The position numbers and the translations under genes were made by a program. Below, one piece after another: positions 44,966-55,202 of a stretch of DNA of 64,000 nucleotides. Positions within the stretch are counted from its first letter, which is position 1. Every line of letters starts with the position of its first letter. A model generated the notes under the pieces. It made no database searches and was not told the DNA's origin. It saw only the letters and a list, made by a program, of their open reading frames with translations. Origin of the DNA: Perkinsus olseni (taxonomy: Eukaryota; Perkinsozoa; Perkinsida); contig JABANN010000060.1 of the NCBI GenBank assembly GCA_013115125.1, positions 26,169-90,168 on the forward strand, written 5' to 3'.

Positions 44966-46391
44966 CTAGAGCTCCTCCCGATTGTCCTCAATTATGAGAC
45001 CACGATTGGCGAAGACTTTACGTCGTGGACGCTTAGCCGCGTTGAACATAGACTGCAAACTTGGCTGGGACAGTCTCCTGCTATTATTACCGCCACTCAC
45101 GTTCTCGTCATTACCTGAAGATACGTCCCTACCTATTTCGTATCTTTCCCGAATACCATCAGGATCCTCATGCCAATCGAACTCGATGGCTCGTTTTTTC
45201 TCCATCTCCTCAATAGTAGACCACGAAAATCTGATCTGCCTTGGGAATAGAAATACCGGGTCCATCGCCTAAGGCGCCTGCTTCGCACACTCAACCGCTA
45301 TCGACCAGTAGTCCCACTTTTTCCATCCACTCAACCGTCTGTGCATCCCCTGGGTATCCACTGCCAACCTTGATGCTTCTACACTCCGATGCTACCGATT
45401 CAGCCTAAAGCGGTAGCCTCGCCCCAACGGCAGTACAACGGTCAGGCCAGGTCATCTCTCGTCACCATCATCCGTCTGCCGTATCGACCTCGACCGGCTC
45501 ACCTCCGGATAATAAGATACCTCCACAAGCCTGTCTCGCACCACTTTAGCACAGATAGAGGCGGCAGAACAAATAGGGTAGATTGCATCGGCCTTCTTGC
45601 AAACCTGACCAGTCACCTTGCGCACGGGGTGGTCGTGATCAGACTTACCACGATGGTGTCCACTCCTCGGCGCTTGAAGATACTGCTGAGCTTACTCTGA
45701 TATCTGTCCGGATCTCCAACCGTGTCAACGTAAACCTCCTTAATATTGATACCCTCAGAAAGGGCATGCTCTATAAGGCCGATTGCCGTGTCGTGTGATA
45801 TCCTATTCAAATTCACCTTATTCCTGAACGACCCATGAACAACGATACCACTCCTCCACCAACTCCTACTACCTCCGAAGCATTTTAGTGCTGATCTCAT
45901 GAGCACTTAACACATGCACAGCGAACCCTAGTACCCCGTCATCCTGGACGGCCTCCTTATGAATATCTTCGAAAAGTTTGCTTCGCTCCGCCTCTGATAA
46001 CCGGGCCATACCAAGTCGAGTCCAACGGGCCTCTTACCAGTAAGCTGCTTAGAGTCGTTGAATCTCATCCTCCCGAGTGCGTCACTTTTCCCAACCTACC
46101 ATCCCAACTCCCATTACACTCGACACTAGACCTTACCTCACTGATAGCAGCACCATAGACCATAGGGCCGAACACAGGGCCCCTACCAGCCTCATCAATG
46201 CCCAACTGATAGCGTCTAGGTTCACCGTCCTGAACGGGGGACGAACTAACTACTCCAACACTTCCAAACTTCAAAATCACCTTCGAGGATGAGCGACAGC
46301 ATTGCAGCTGTGCGTAGATCCCGCCTCGTCGAACTACATCCTGCGGAAGGTGAGAGAGGGCCGATGAGCCGCTATCAATCTCGCTCGACAT
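44966..46391 (-). CDS. RNASEH2A: Ribonuclease H2 subunit A
   Basis: Catalytic subunit that removes ribonucleotides and RNA/DNA hybrids in the nucleus. The ATG at 46391 leads into [20 protein letters not shown], with the catalytic Asp-Glu of the DEAGRG motif. Later exons give [32 protein letters not shown] (the second catalytic Asp) and [15 protein letters not shown]. The next exons are predicted to hold the [16 protein letters not shown] region at about 45450-45610 and the GSGYPGD region near 45350. The last exon (45265-44966) reads [14 protein letters not shown] and [14 protein letters not shown] and ends NREEL-stop. FSW and the basic C-terminus with [13 protein letters not shown], a PIP-box-like motif for PCNA, support the family. 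RNase H2A call firm; some internal joins not fixed. Confidence 0.9.
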
Positions 46392-46440
46392 GACGGATCG
46401 CCAAGAAGAATGCTCGACGCCTTTGCCAGGATTGCTTGCC

Positions 46441-46800
46441 CGCGGTTCTGGTAATATCGATCAGAATGGCGTGCGCTAAATTGACTGCGCATTATCCTGA
46501 CGGGGTGAATGGCCAAAAGGGGGTGAAGGAAAGGTACAAAATCCAAGGAAGCACGTGCGACAGGGGAGCAAAATCAACAGAAAAAAGCCCTGGATTGCGG
46601 GTGAAGGTAGGAACAGGAAACCAGAAACCCCTCCCGAAAACCCAAAAGGGCAACCCGATCCCGGAACTGTTACCTAGGTCAACCAGAAACCCGAACTATT
46701 GCCCAGGTAATGCAGATCCCTGAAAACGCTTCCTTGGATTTTGTACTTCTCCCTTGGATTTCGGGAATTACCCGGCCAAAAGGGTATTCGGGAGCTTAAC
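46441..46800. mobile_element. Degenerate relative of the 29746-30364 inverted-repeat element
   Basis: At 46452-46485 the sequence aatatcgatcagaatggcg, followed by tgcgctaaatt, resembles the right inverted repeat of the 29.7 kb element (ATATCGATCAGTTGGGCGCG, then CGCTAGATTTA) in the same orientation. Further on, 46605-46720 carries cagaaaccc / gggcaaccc / gttacc units like the minisatellite inside that element. The other end was not found. An old, decayed copy is the simplest reading. Confidence 0.45.
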
Positions 46801-47800
46801 AAAAAAAACAAAAACCGACCGGGCCATCGAGGCTTCCCCTCGGAGGAGGCTATTCGGTGTCGGACATGTCACGTGTCGCATGCGTTCGAGATAGGTCTAG
46901 TGATGGCTCATGAGTGATGAGTCATCACTACCAATGGTAGTCTACCATCACTGCTGATATAAGTATGACGAGTGGGAAATCTAGTTGTTGAGATGAATTG
47001 AGCTTTTCCCGTTCACGATGCTCTGACGTATCCGGCAGCCTCAGAGTCCCTTTACTGATTCCGCTCGGATTGCGTGGATGCATTGCTTCGTGATTGGTCA
47101 CAAGCCTATCAACTAGTCTCTTTCGCATCTTAGATTCGGTTGACGTTATGCTTTGAGTGGCATTCGAGTTCTTCACCGGTTAACAAGTGTCGCTAATCCC
47201 GTTTTGCTCCCCTCAGAGCTCACAGACAAACTCTCTCAAATTGTCAATTTCCTATCGAGGTTCCCTCGTTTCGATACTCACAGTCATCCTTCGTCTGCGA
47301 CACCCGGCACTCCATCTGGGGCCCAGATTCTGAGCACTTCCCCACACAAAGTATTCAACGAAATTCGTCTTGAGTCTAGTCGAGTAACGAACAGAAGGGG
47401 TGCCCAGGCTCCAACTCGAAGACGCCGGGCCTGCGAAACACGTTCGTCGATGGGAGTTCACAGGCGCCGAGTTTCGTTCATAGGAGTTAGTTATGATAAA
47501 GCCAAACGCAGGACTCGCACATTTCGCAAAACTCCCACGGTGGGAGTGTACTCACTCACGAGAACACAACAATTGAGAAGCTGCATCGACATGATTACCT
47601 TCAATGAAGATTCTTCAGTATATCAACAACGACAACAACAACATCCTGTTTTCCGTATGTTGTCGTCTATTGATGACTACACAGGAGTCCAGAATATCGA
47701 TAAATATGAATCCCTTTATCATGCATAGAAGGGTCGATTTGGTTGAAAAGCTACTCACTCTGCTAGACTGTGTGTCGGGGTGTAGACGGCCAGAAATTAT
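46801..47800. other. Intergenic region
   Basis: No supported gene in about 1 kb. A 191-codon open frame at 47153-47728 (+) has no recognisable domain and an odd composition and was not accepted. A gatgactcatcac-type near-palindrome lies around 46895-46950. Confidence 0.5.
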
Positions 47801-48969
47801 TCATCCCTGAGTCTCGTTCTCTTTGGACTGCAACCGAGTACCACTAGTAGCCCTCACCGCCGTTTCCGAAGCCGCATGGAAAACTTCGCACAAATGATCA
47901 AAGTCTCCGAAGTGTTGGATAACAAGCTTCATGGTAGCCGAGCATACCTCCTCGAGCTCCTCGATCGGAAGCTCGGTAGATGCGGTGTTAATGTTGTACC
48001 TTTCCCATGCTGAGAAACAACGTTTCATCGGCACCGACTCTTCGTCGTCGTCTTCTTCAGGAAGACTTCTGACTTCATCGCCGTTGTCATCAAGGAAATC
48101 TCCATCCTCTTCATCATAAGGCGAATCGTCAGGTATGGAGTCACCGTAATCATCAGGCTGAAACTTTATCTCACTCGCCGCTATATCTAGTCTGTCTTTT
48201 AATCTCCATATACTGCTGATATCGATCACCCTGAGAGGGTCCAGGGCGGTGTTGTTCGGGAGGGTATGCTCGTCGAAACGGAATTCGGAAAAGTTCCCTT
48301 CTTGTGACCACTTTACGTACCTCACTATCTTGCGCGTGAAATAATCGTACCTGTAACACGAGAGGAAAAACAATAATTAAGTAAATTCCCGTAATCATTT
48401 TCAGTGATTTTCAGCATCCGTCACCGCCACTAAACATTCGGGAGCACTCACGTTGTATAAAATGCAGGCGGTTGTGAGCCTTGGGGCATTCAATACTGCT
48501 TGCATAGACAATACTGTCCCGAACTTCCATGGTAAACTCCGCTCGGGGATCAGCCATATCGTCGTAGTGGCAGAAAGTCGCGTTTACTTCGGTGTCGAAA
48601 ATTGACGCTTTGCTCCACGCAGGATAACCCTGAGGGCAAAAGACACGTTGAACGACGCAGTCGAACAGCGTTAATCATTAACGGTTGATGATACACAACA
48701 TGCTTCTCACAACCACACAACCTCTGCTGGCAGTCCAAAGAATGTTCAGGTATGATGAACTTGCGCGCGCAATGTTCGCTAGACGTGGTGAAGAGAAGGG
48801 AGCTATTATCGGCAGCCGAAAGTTCCCATCGGCTAGCATTCTCAATCGAAGAAGCTATTACATAAGTGAGGTGGTCGGGAGCGATTGCACCGATGGCAGC
48901 AACTTGGGGGAAGTTACAGAGTGCTGCAGCCGCAGTTGAAGTACTGACGATGAGTTGTTCTGGTGACAT
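47801..48969 (-). CDS. Secreted protein, paralog 1 of a tandem pair
   Basis: Three exons. Exon 1 from the ATG at 48967-48969 encodes a weak signal-peptide-like start (MSPEQLIVSTSTAAAALCNF) ending APDHLTY. Exon 2 reads GYPAWSKASIFDTEVNATFC and IECPKAHNRLHFIQ. Exon 3 reads RYDYFTRKIVRYV, LPNNTALDPLRVIDISS, LKDRLDIAASEIKFQPDDY, a long acidic stretch, then ASTELPIEELEEVCSATMKL and the stop at 47801-47803. It shares exon structure, intron positions and these motifs with the gene at 50787-51790. No known domain recognised. The N-terminus, NxT sites and cysteines suggest a secreted or surface product. Confidence 0.65.
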
Positions 48970-50786
48970 TAACGTAACCAGAGGAGAATGATAGCATTCG
49001 GGATTCTCTCCCGGTTGATCCAACTGCCCTGTCCTATGCTCGCGTGCTAATACTCCCAATCTTCGAGCCATATGTGGAATGGAACTCTGTCTATGTGCAC
49101 GTGGTGGGCGCTCGCCAAGGGCGAGACAATACTCCAGCAGTCGATCAGTCAGTGACTCCGAGGCTGCTGAGCTCCGAGGGGGGGGCCTTGCTGGGCCGTC
49201 GAAACAGGTGTTGTGAAGCGCTGTTTAAAGAACAGGAAAGGGCATCCTGCTCTGGAAAGTGTCAATTAGGCTGTTGCGAGCTTCGGATACTAGGCAGCAC
49301 GCGAATGCTTCTCATTCGTCGAACTAGAGTACCTGAAGTAGGTACCGATTTGTCGAACGCTGACTCAGGAGCCGTGAGTTCTTTCTCCGCCGCTTGCTCG
49401 GCATGACATTTCGAAGCCCTTCGAACCAGACTGCACCACTTGATCTTCGACAATGGAAAGTTCAATCGAGCTTGCTTCCCATTCGTTTCGAGGTGTTAAT
49501 CGACTCAGTCAACAGATTCTATTAACCAGTGTTGACTCCGACTAACAGTGTCAACTGACTGATCGACCCTCTTATCAACCGCAGAATCGGTAATGTGAAT
49601 CCGGTGACTTGGCAGGAATTTTCAGGCGCACTAAGGCATAGCTACAGTCCGGTCGAAAAGTTTGTCCACAGACGATTTAAACGATTGGATATAGGTAGAT
49701 CAAAACGAGGGCGGGCTCGTCACATCCAAGTTTGGTAGTTGTTCGATTGGTGTATTTCTCACAGAACAGCTCTAACTTCTCTTCAAACAAACTGATGCTT
49801 AGAATTTCTTCTGCACCCAAACCTTAATTCTCACAGTGATCCTGCCCTCACCTGCATCTCTTTCTAACATTAAAGAAGAACTCTCCTTGACAGGATGTGC
49901 GAAATGGGAGGATACCTAGATCAGGAGTTCCGGTCAAGAAGCTGTCAACAAGTTCCAGTGATGGAAGGTGAGCCTATTCCAATTCCTTCACTGTAATGCA
50001 ATTCCCGTGCTCCAGTGGTGGTCGCTCTGTGTTGGGTTCGCTGCGACTGGAAGCGCCGGCAGCCTGGTTGTTGACTGTCGCGTCATCCGAAACTCAGTGA
50101 GACTACCAGTAGTCCACTGTTTGGATCAATGGTCAGTCAGTGGCTATTATCTATGGCTCCGAGGCTGCGCGGGTCACCCAAACTTCAACTCTGACGGTCA
50201 GTAGGGCTGTCGAAATGATGATACCCTACACGAAGCCTGTGTAGCGTCAAGTGGTGAAACCTTGGTCGGTGACGCGCTTGCCTACGTGGCTATCTAGCTG
50301 TACTTCAGCTGTGTGCTGATTTAGTTTGTGATCTGTCAGCGCCTATCCGTTACAGTGACGAGCAGTGGCTATTGTAGATCTCTATCTGCTAGTTTGGTGA
50401 GCGTGCTGGCTCAATTCGTCCACTCTCTGCCACCTGGGTAGTGTTACTGTCAGCATCTTGGACATGCAATCCGCAGCTGTTGGTAGTTGGCAGTCGGACG
50501 ACCTCAGATTTGATCGGAAGAGCCGGAGGAGTTTTGGGTGGGTTGCTGCGATCGCGCCTAGGTTGCAATGCGATATCTGATTGGAAACAATAACTCAACA
50601 TAGAAATAGATTCTTTCCGAACATCACAATGAACAACAGCTACAACGTCATGATGACGTCGTCGTCCTGTCTCACGAAATTATCATATCCACAGCCGACT
50701 GGATAGAAGGGAGACACTTCGGCAGTAATGGCATCGTAGCATCCTTCCGAGGGAAGCAGAATCCCATCGCGTGGCGCATCCAAGCG
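48970..50786. other. Intergenic region between the secreted paralogs
   Basis: No gene could be supported in about 1.8 kb. A possible small exon pair at about 49893-50100 (+) begins ATGTGCGAAATGG and has a GTGAGC donor near 49969, but no further exon was convincing. The sequence is lower in GC than the flanking housekeeping genes. Confidence 0.45.
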
Positions 50787-51790
50787 CTACACACTTACGT
50801 GCTCTATGGGGATCACCGTGTATACCCTGGAACCAACCGTGTTCTCTATGAACTGCCAACCAGCACGCCTAGCAGCACTCAGTGCTGCTTGCGAGGCTTC
50901 GTAGAGCACTCCGCACAAAGAATCAAAACCCCCAAAGTTTTCCTTGACCAGCTTCATCGCCGCCGAGCATACTTCCTCAAGCTCCTCGATGGGAAGCTCG
51001 GTTGATGCGATGACGGGGACGTTCTTCTCAATAGCGTCGAACTGATGGCGAAACGGCCCCGAGCCCTCATCATGGTCCTCTTCTTCATAATAATCGTAAT
51101 CATCGGGTTCGAATTGTACCCTACTCGCCGCTAAGTCTAATCTATCCGTCACTTCGCGTAGGCTGCTAGTGTCGATCGTCCGAAGCGGATTGATGCCGGT
51201 GTTGTTCGGCAGGGGATGCGTGGTGTCATCATAGTCGAAGTTGTAAATAGAAGAGTTCAGTGAATGCGGCCCTTGTATGAACCGCGTGAGATGGGCTGTG
51301 TAATAGGAGTATCTACAACACGAAAGGAAAGATATCCATCGAGTGTGCCAGGAGCATCAGGTTCGATCTCAGTATTCGTTGCAGCTGCCTAGCATTCTCC
51401 ACTCTCACTGTGCACGGAATGCCGGCCGATTATGGCTCTTCGGAAAATTGATGCTGCCGGTGTGAGCTTTGGCATCCTCAACCACTATTTCTAGATGATT
51501 AATAGCCATTGGGAGTTCCCCGGTAATACTGTAGATGTAGCGGGTACTGTAGAGGCAGAGGGTCTTGTTCCACCAGGTATCGAAAAATGAGGACTTGTTC
51601 CACGGAGGGTAATCCTGAGAATGGCAGTCTCGTGAGGCGACTCAGTGTTGCCATCGGCCTCTCTCGAAAAATTTCTTACACAAATGGAGTTGTCAGGGGA
51701 GATCGAGCCGACGGCAGCAGCAAGAGGAGGACTCAGAGATAATGCAACAGCAGCGGCCGAGCCTCTGACGAGCAGCCGTTTAGGTGACAT
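50787..51790 (-). CDS. Secreted protein, paralog 2 of a tandem pair
   Basis: Paralog of the gene at 47801-48969. The ATG at 51788-51790 gives a better signal peptide (MSPKRLLVRGSAAAVALSLS, then PPLAAAVGS). Exon 2 starts DYPPWNKSSFFDTWWNKTLC (compare GYPAWSKASIFDTEVNATFC) and ends KSHNRPAFRAQ. Exon 3 gives YSYYTAHLTRFIQ, LPNNTGINPLRTIDTSSL, VTDRLDLAASRVQFEPDDYD, a shorter acidic stretch, ASTELPIEELEEVCSAAMKL and the stop at 50787. Both introns sit at the same places as in paralog 1. Exon 2 is far more divergent than exon 3 between the two, so the parts evolve at different speeds. Function unknown; probably secreted. Confidence 0.7.
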
Positions 51791-51917
51791 AAACACAGCG
51801 AGCTGGTCATGATATCATCGCGAGTGCTTCCGAGCTATTGGCCCAACAACGTCCGTAGCATCTCCCCCTATCGCAACCTCACGCGCGCTCGGCGAGCTAC
51901 GTTCATCACGGAATTCC

Positions 51918-52106
51918 ATCTATCCTTGGAAAATGCATGCGCCATTCTGATCGATCTCGCGGGGGCTGACCCTCGAGCAAAACATATTCCGCCCGGCAAA
52001 ATCAACGTCGTCGAGCGTGCCGTGATAGGTGGTCTGAAAACGGAGGATTCTGCCCTCTAACAAACTCGAGACGATCAGCATTGCGGGAAGCCATTCAATG
52101 GCGACC
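51918..52106 (-). CDS. Possible small secreted peptide or exon
   Basis: An open frame of about 62 codons from an internal ATG begins MVAIEWLPAMLIVSSLLEG, which resembles a signal peptide, followed by RILRFQTTYHGTLDDVDFAG with two cysteines and a stop. It lies just upstream of paralog 2. No domain, no paralog, and the length is short. Chance remains likely. Confidence 0.25.
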
Positions 52107-52955
52107 ATGTTGTCTGTTGCCACACCTTTCCATGTGATCACAGCCACTAGGGCGTACGACAACCTCGACCCATACGGTGAGAGTGTCACCAATGGTGTCC
52201 CTCGTCTGATATGAGTCACACCAGATGTGAGACTGACGAGCTTCGAACAGCAGAGAGATGACTTCACCTTACTGTCACTGCGTGTCTGCAGGAGATTCAA
52301 GCCAACTCGCTTCGCATATTACTATGATAGAGCTAAGATATCATATAGATTCTTCACGAAGAAGGACTGAAAACTTAAGTCCACCATATCCTCGATAGCC
52401 ATAAAGTTCATTCTTCAAAATGGAAACGCTGCCCACTATATCGTGCCCCCCTGACCAGAGCGCGCGTTAGCGACAACGTAGTGGTAGTTTTATTGCGTGA
52501 TAAGCCACTTGAAGTATCATCATTGGTTTCGGAACCTCGGAAACCTTGTACTCGTGCCTGATGCTTCTCTCTAGTATACTCACCCTTAAGTTCAATGGCG
52601 GTATCTTATCCAGCGATACCTGGCCTCGCCCAGACGGGTCGAGGAGGATGGCTGTCAGCTAATCTGACAATCCTAGTGTACTCGATGACCATTGGCCCCC
52701 ACCCTTCCCTCCCAGGGGTTGATCGGTCCGATCAGATCGGCCACATCGCGCGTTCGGATACCATAACTCTGACCAGGCGGGCCTTTTAAGGCGCTCCCAG
52801 CCATACCGGAATAGAGGTCACCGATCCGAGGCGGATTACAGTACTGCTCCGGGCCGTGATGTAACTCGATGCAGCAGAAGGAACTAGAAAACGATTCGTC
52901 ATCGGATAATTTCACACTCACCACGATGATCCATGAGTAACACACACGATAACCA
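52107..52955. other. Intergenic region
   Basis: No supported gene. It separates the secreted paralogs from the EEP-family gene. Confidence 0.45.
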
Positions 52956-54424
52956 TCAACGATCAGCCGCAATGATCATCCTCAACTTGGAGGGCTGATC
53001 TCGGAAAGACAGTCTGCCGAGCTCATCCAACTCCTCATCCGTCAAAGTGCTGGCAGCATCCTGTATACTGAAGGCGATGTGTTGTGCAATGAACTGTTCA
53101 CGAGACTTGCCAAAGTACATCTCCTGACCAGATTCTCTAAGATACCCCTCAGTAGGATTGGTGATAACATCAGCTTGTGTCACAGGATGGTCATAAGCTA
53201 GAGTCTGGCCGGAGATACAGCCGTCGTTGGTAGCCGGCCTCTGTGCACCGTCCATCATGGAGATCACTGAGGACCCAGGGATACGCTGCACTCGGACGGC
53301 CATCCCATCAGGAGACGGATGACGGGTCTTCTCCAGAGAAATCGAGGAGCCCGATTCGATGTGTATGAGACCATGAGACTCCACGTCAAGGTCCTTCAGG
53401 TCAACGTTGAAATCTCCCACCACCACACAAAGCCCGGGCGGGGCGCGGCTCCACAGATGTCTTACAGCCTTAGCGATTTCTTCCAAGTGCGTTCTGTAAC
53501 GAGGATCTCCCGGAGAGGCCCTCCACACCAGATGACAGTTACATATCTGTCAACAGTTCCATGATACCACCGCAACGCTCCGCTCAGCCTACCCGAGTCG
53601 GGGCGAGATCGGCTCGCCTGAGCGGCGGCCAGAGATCTACACACGCTGTCCTCTCTAGGGGAAGATCCGTGACCCTTGCACCCTTGAACACTCTCTCGTC
53701 CCAGACGACGACGTTACCCAGCGAATGCGTTAAGGCAGCAAACTCGAAGCGAATCGTCCCTGGGATATTCACGACTGTCCGACCTGATAAGTGTCAGCCA
53801 AACTACTCTCTGGAAGTGACTGTTGCAATTTTGCAACAAACTCCTCCCGCAGGAGATGATTTGTCGAGAACTCCTGTAGACAACAAACTGCCGTTGACGG
53901 ATATTGTAGGAAGAACTCTCTCACAACGTGCAAGGCCGGGCCCAGGATACCTGCGCGGATCTCGGGCAGAAGCAAGAGAGGCACTCGATGCTGTTTTACG
54001 CCTGGCATATTCTTCGATATTCTCGTTCTTGCTGAAAGCGTTGTTACGATGCTCTCTAATCCTATCGAAGCGAGCCCGCGTCATCACATTCCACGTCATG
54101 ACGGGGATGGACGGGTGCACCCAATACACCTGAGAGGGACCAAGCCTTCAAGCTTGCATCCATCGCTTGACGTTCGCTGACCTGCGGAAAGTGATCCGAA
54201 ACCTCTTGCGTCACCGTGTCGACGCGCAGCAAGGAGCTCCGAGGAACGCGTCGTCGATTGGAACTGCTGGCGGCAACTCCCCGCTTATTGTGGACATTGC
54301 CTGCTGCGTTCCAAGGTGGGCTCTCAAGTGGGAACATCGAGCGATATGGTAATTCGGTTGCATGGTCGAATCGGTCCTCGGGTACTTCGCGAGCCGCTTC
54401 TGCAGCCACCGCGCGAGTGAACAT
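52956..54424 (-). CDS. Endonuclease/exonuclease/phosphatase (EEP) family protein
   Basis: Exons on the minus strand show the EEP motifs in order: VMTWNVMTRARFDRI (TWN, metal-site Asn), TAVCCLQEFS (LQE, metal-site Glu), an HSLGNVVVWDERVFKGARVT region, ICNCHLVWRASPGDPRYRTH (N-x-HL), LCVVVGDFNVDLKDL (GDFN) and LAYDHPVTQADVI (DHP near the end, SDH-type). This is the DNase I/CCR4/inositol phosphatase fold; all metal and catalytic motifs are readable. The tail has DEELDELGRL and ends MIIAADR-stop at 52956. Exon 1 (about 54165-54424) has an Arg/Ala-rich N-terminus. Substrate cannot be told from sequence. It resembles small CCR4-type or angel-like members more than AP endonucleases. Start uncertain. 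Confidence 0.65.
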
Positions 54425-55202
54425 ACAAAACTCGTATCAGAACTACAGTCGGCTGAGCAGGAGGCTGGTAGTTGCGGATGCCGAGGGGAAGCAAGATTGA
54501 CGCCCATCCACCATGATACACGATAGGCGTAATGGCAGACTGAGCCGAGACTATCAAGAGACTATCATCAACATCCGTCATTCTTTTTATGATGGTAAAT
54601 TCCTCGACAGTCACGAATCGAAACCCGAACTCATCGTGACTCACGATGAGTGGACAATCGTCGTGGCAAGAAAACCTGTCAATTGGTACGGTTCCCAGAA
54701 CCAACTGGCTGGCGCCCCCTTCTGGGAGAAGGTAGTGGCGCGAGGGATTGAAAGTGTTTGACTCTCAACACGAGACTATTTTTCGAGAATACTCGTGAAG
54801 TTTAGTTTAAATAGAAAATTGTGGTCACCAGCTGTTGACGACATCAAAACGAGCTGACAGAAATGTACAAGCAGCAGCACTTCTTTCGACGATCACTCAT
54901 GCTGACCAACGTCAGTTTCCGACGGGCGAGGTGAAGATGACGAGAGTCGTAATACACCTCAACCGATGGAGTGCAAAGAGATTGATGGCCAGGATGAGCC
55001 GCGGATAAGACTTAGACGAAAAGGGCCAATGTCCGGCAGAGGTTGGACCTTGCAGCAGCGCGGTGGAATTCATGAATGACGGTCGCCAGAGCAACAGACC
55101 AACGTAAGCTGGACACACCGATTCGGAGTGAGAGGCCCCTAGACACAAAAACCATAAGATTCTCCTGTGGTCCGTCCACATCAAGGTGGACGATGAGACA
55201 AT
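54425..55202. other. Intergenic region
   Basis: About 780 bp without a supported gene, between the EEP gene and the 3' end of the GH92 gene. Confidence 0.45.

Noticed and set aside
47153-47728. 191-codon plus-strand open frame
   Set aside because: No recognisable domain, composition like translated noncoding DNA, no paralog or splice partners.
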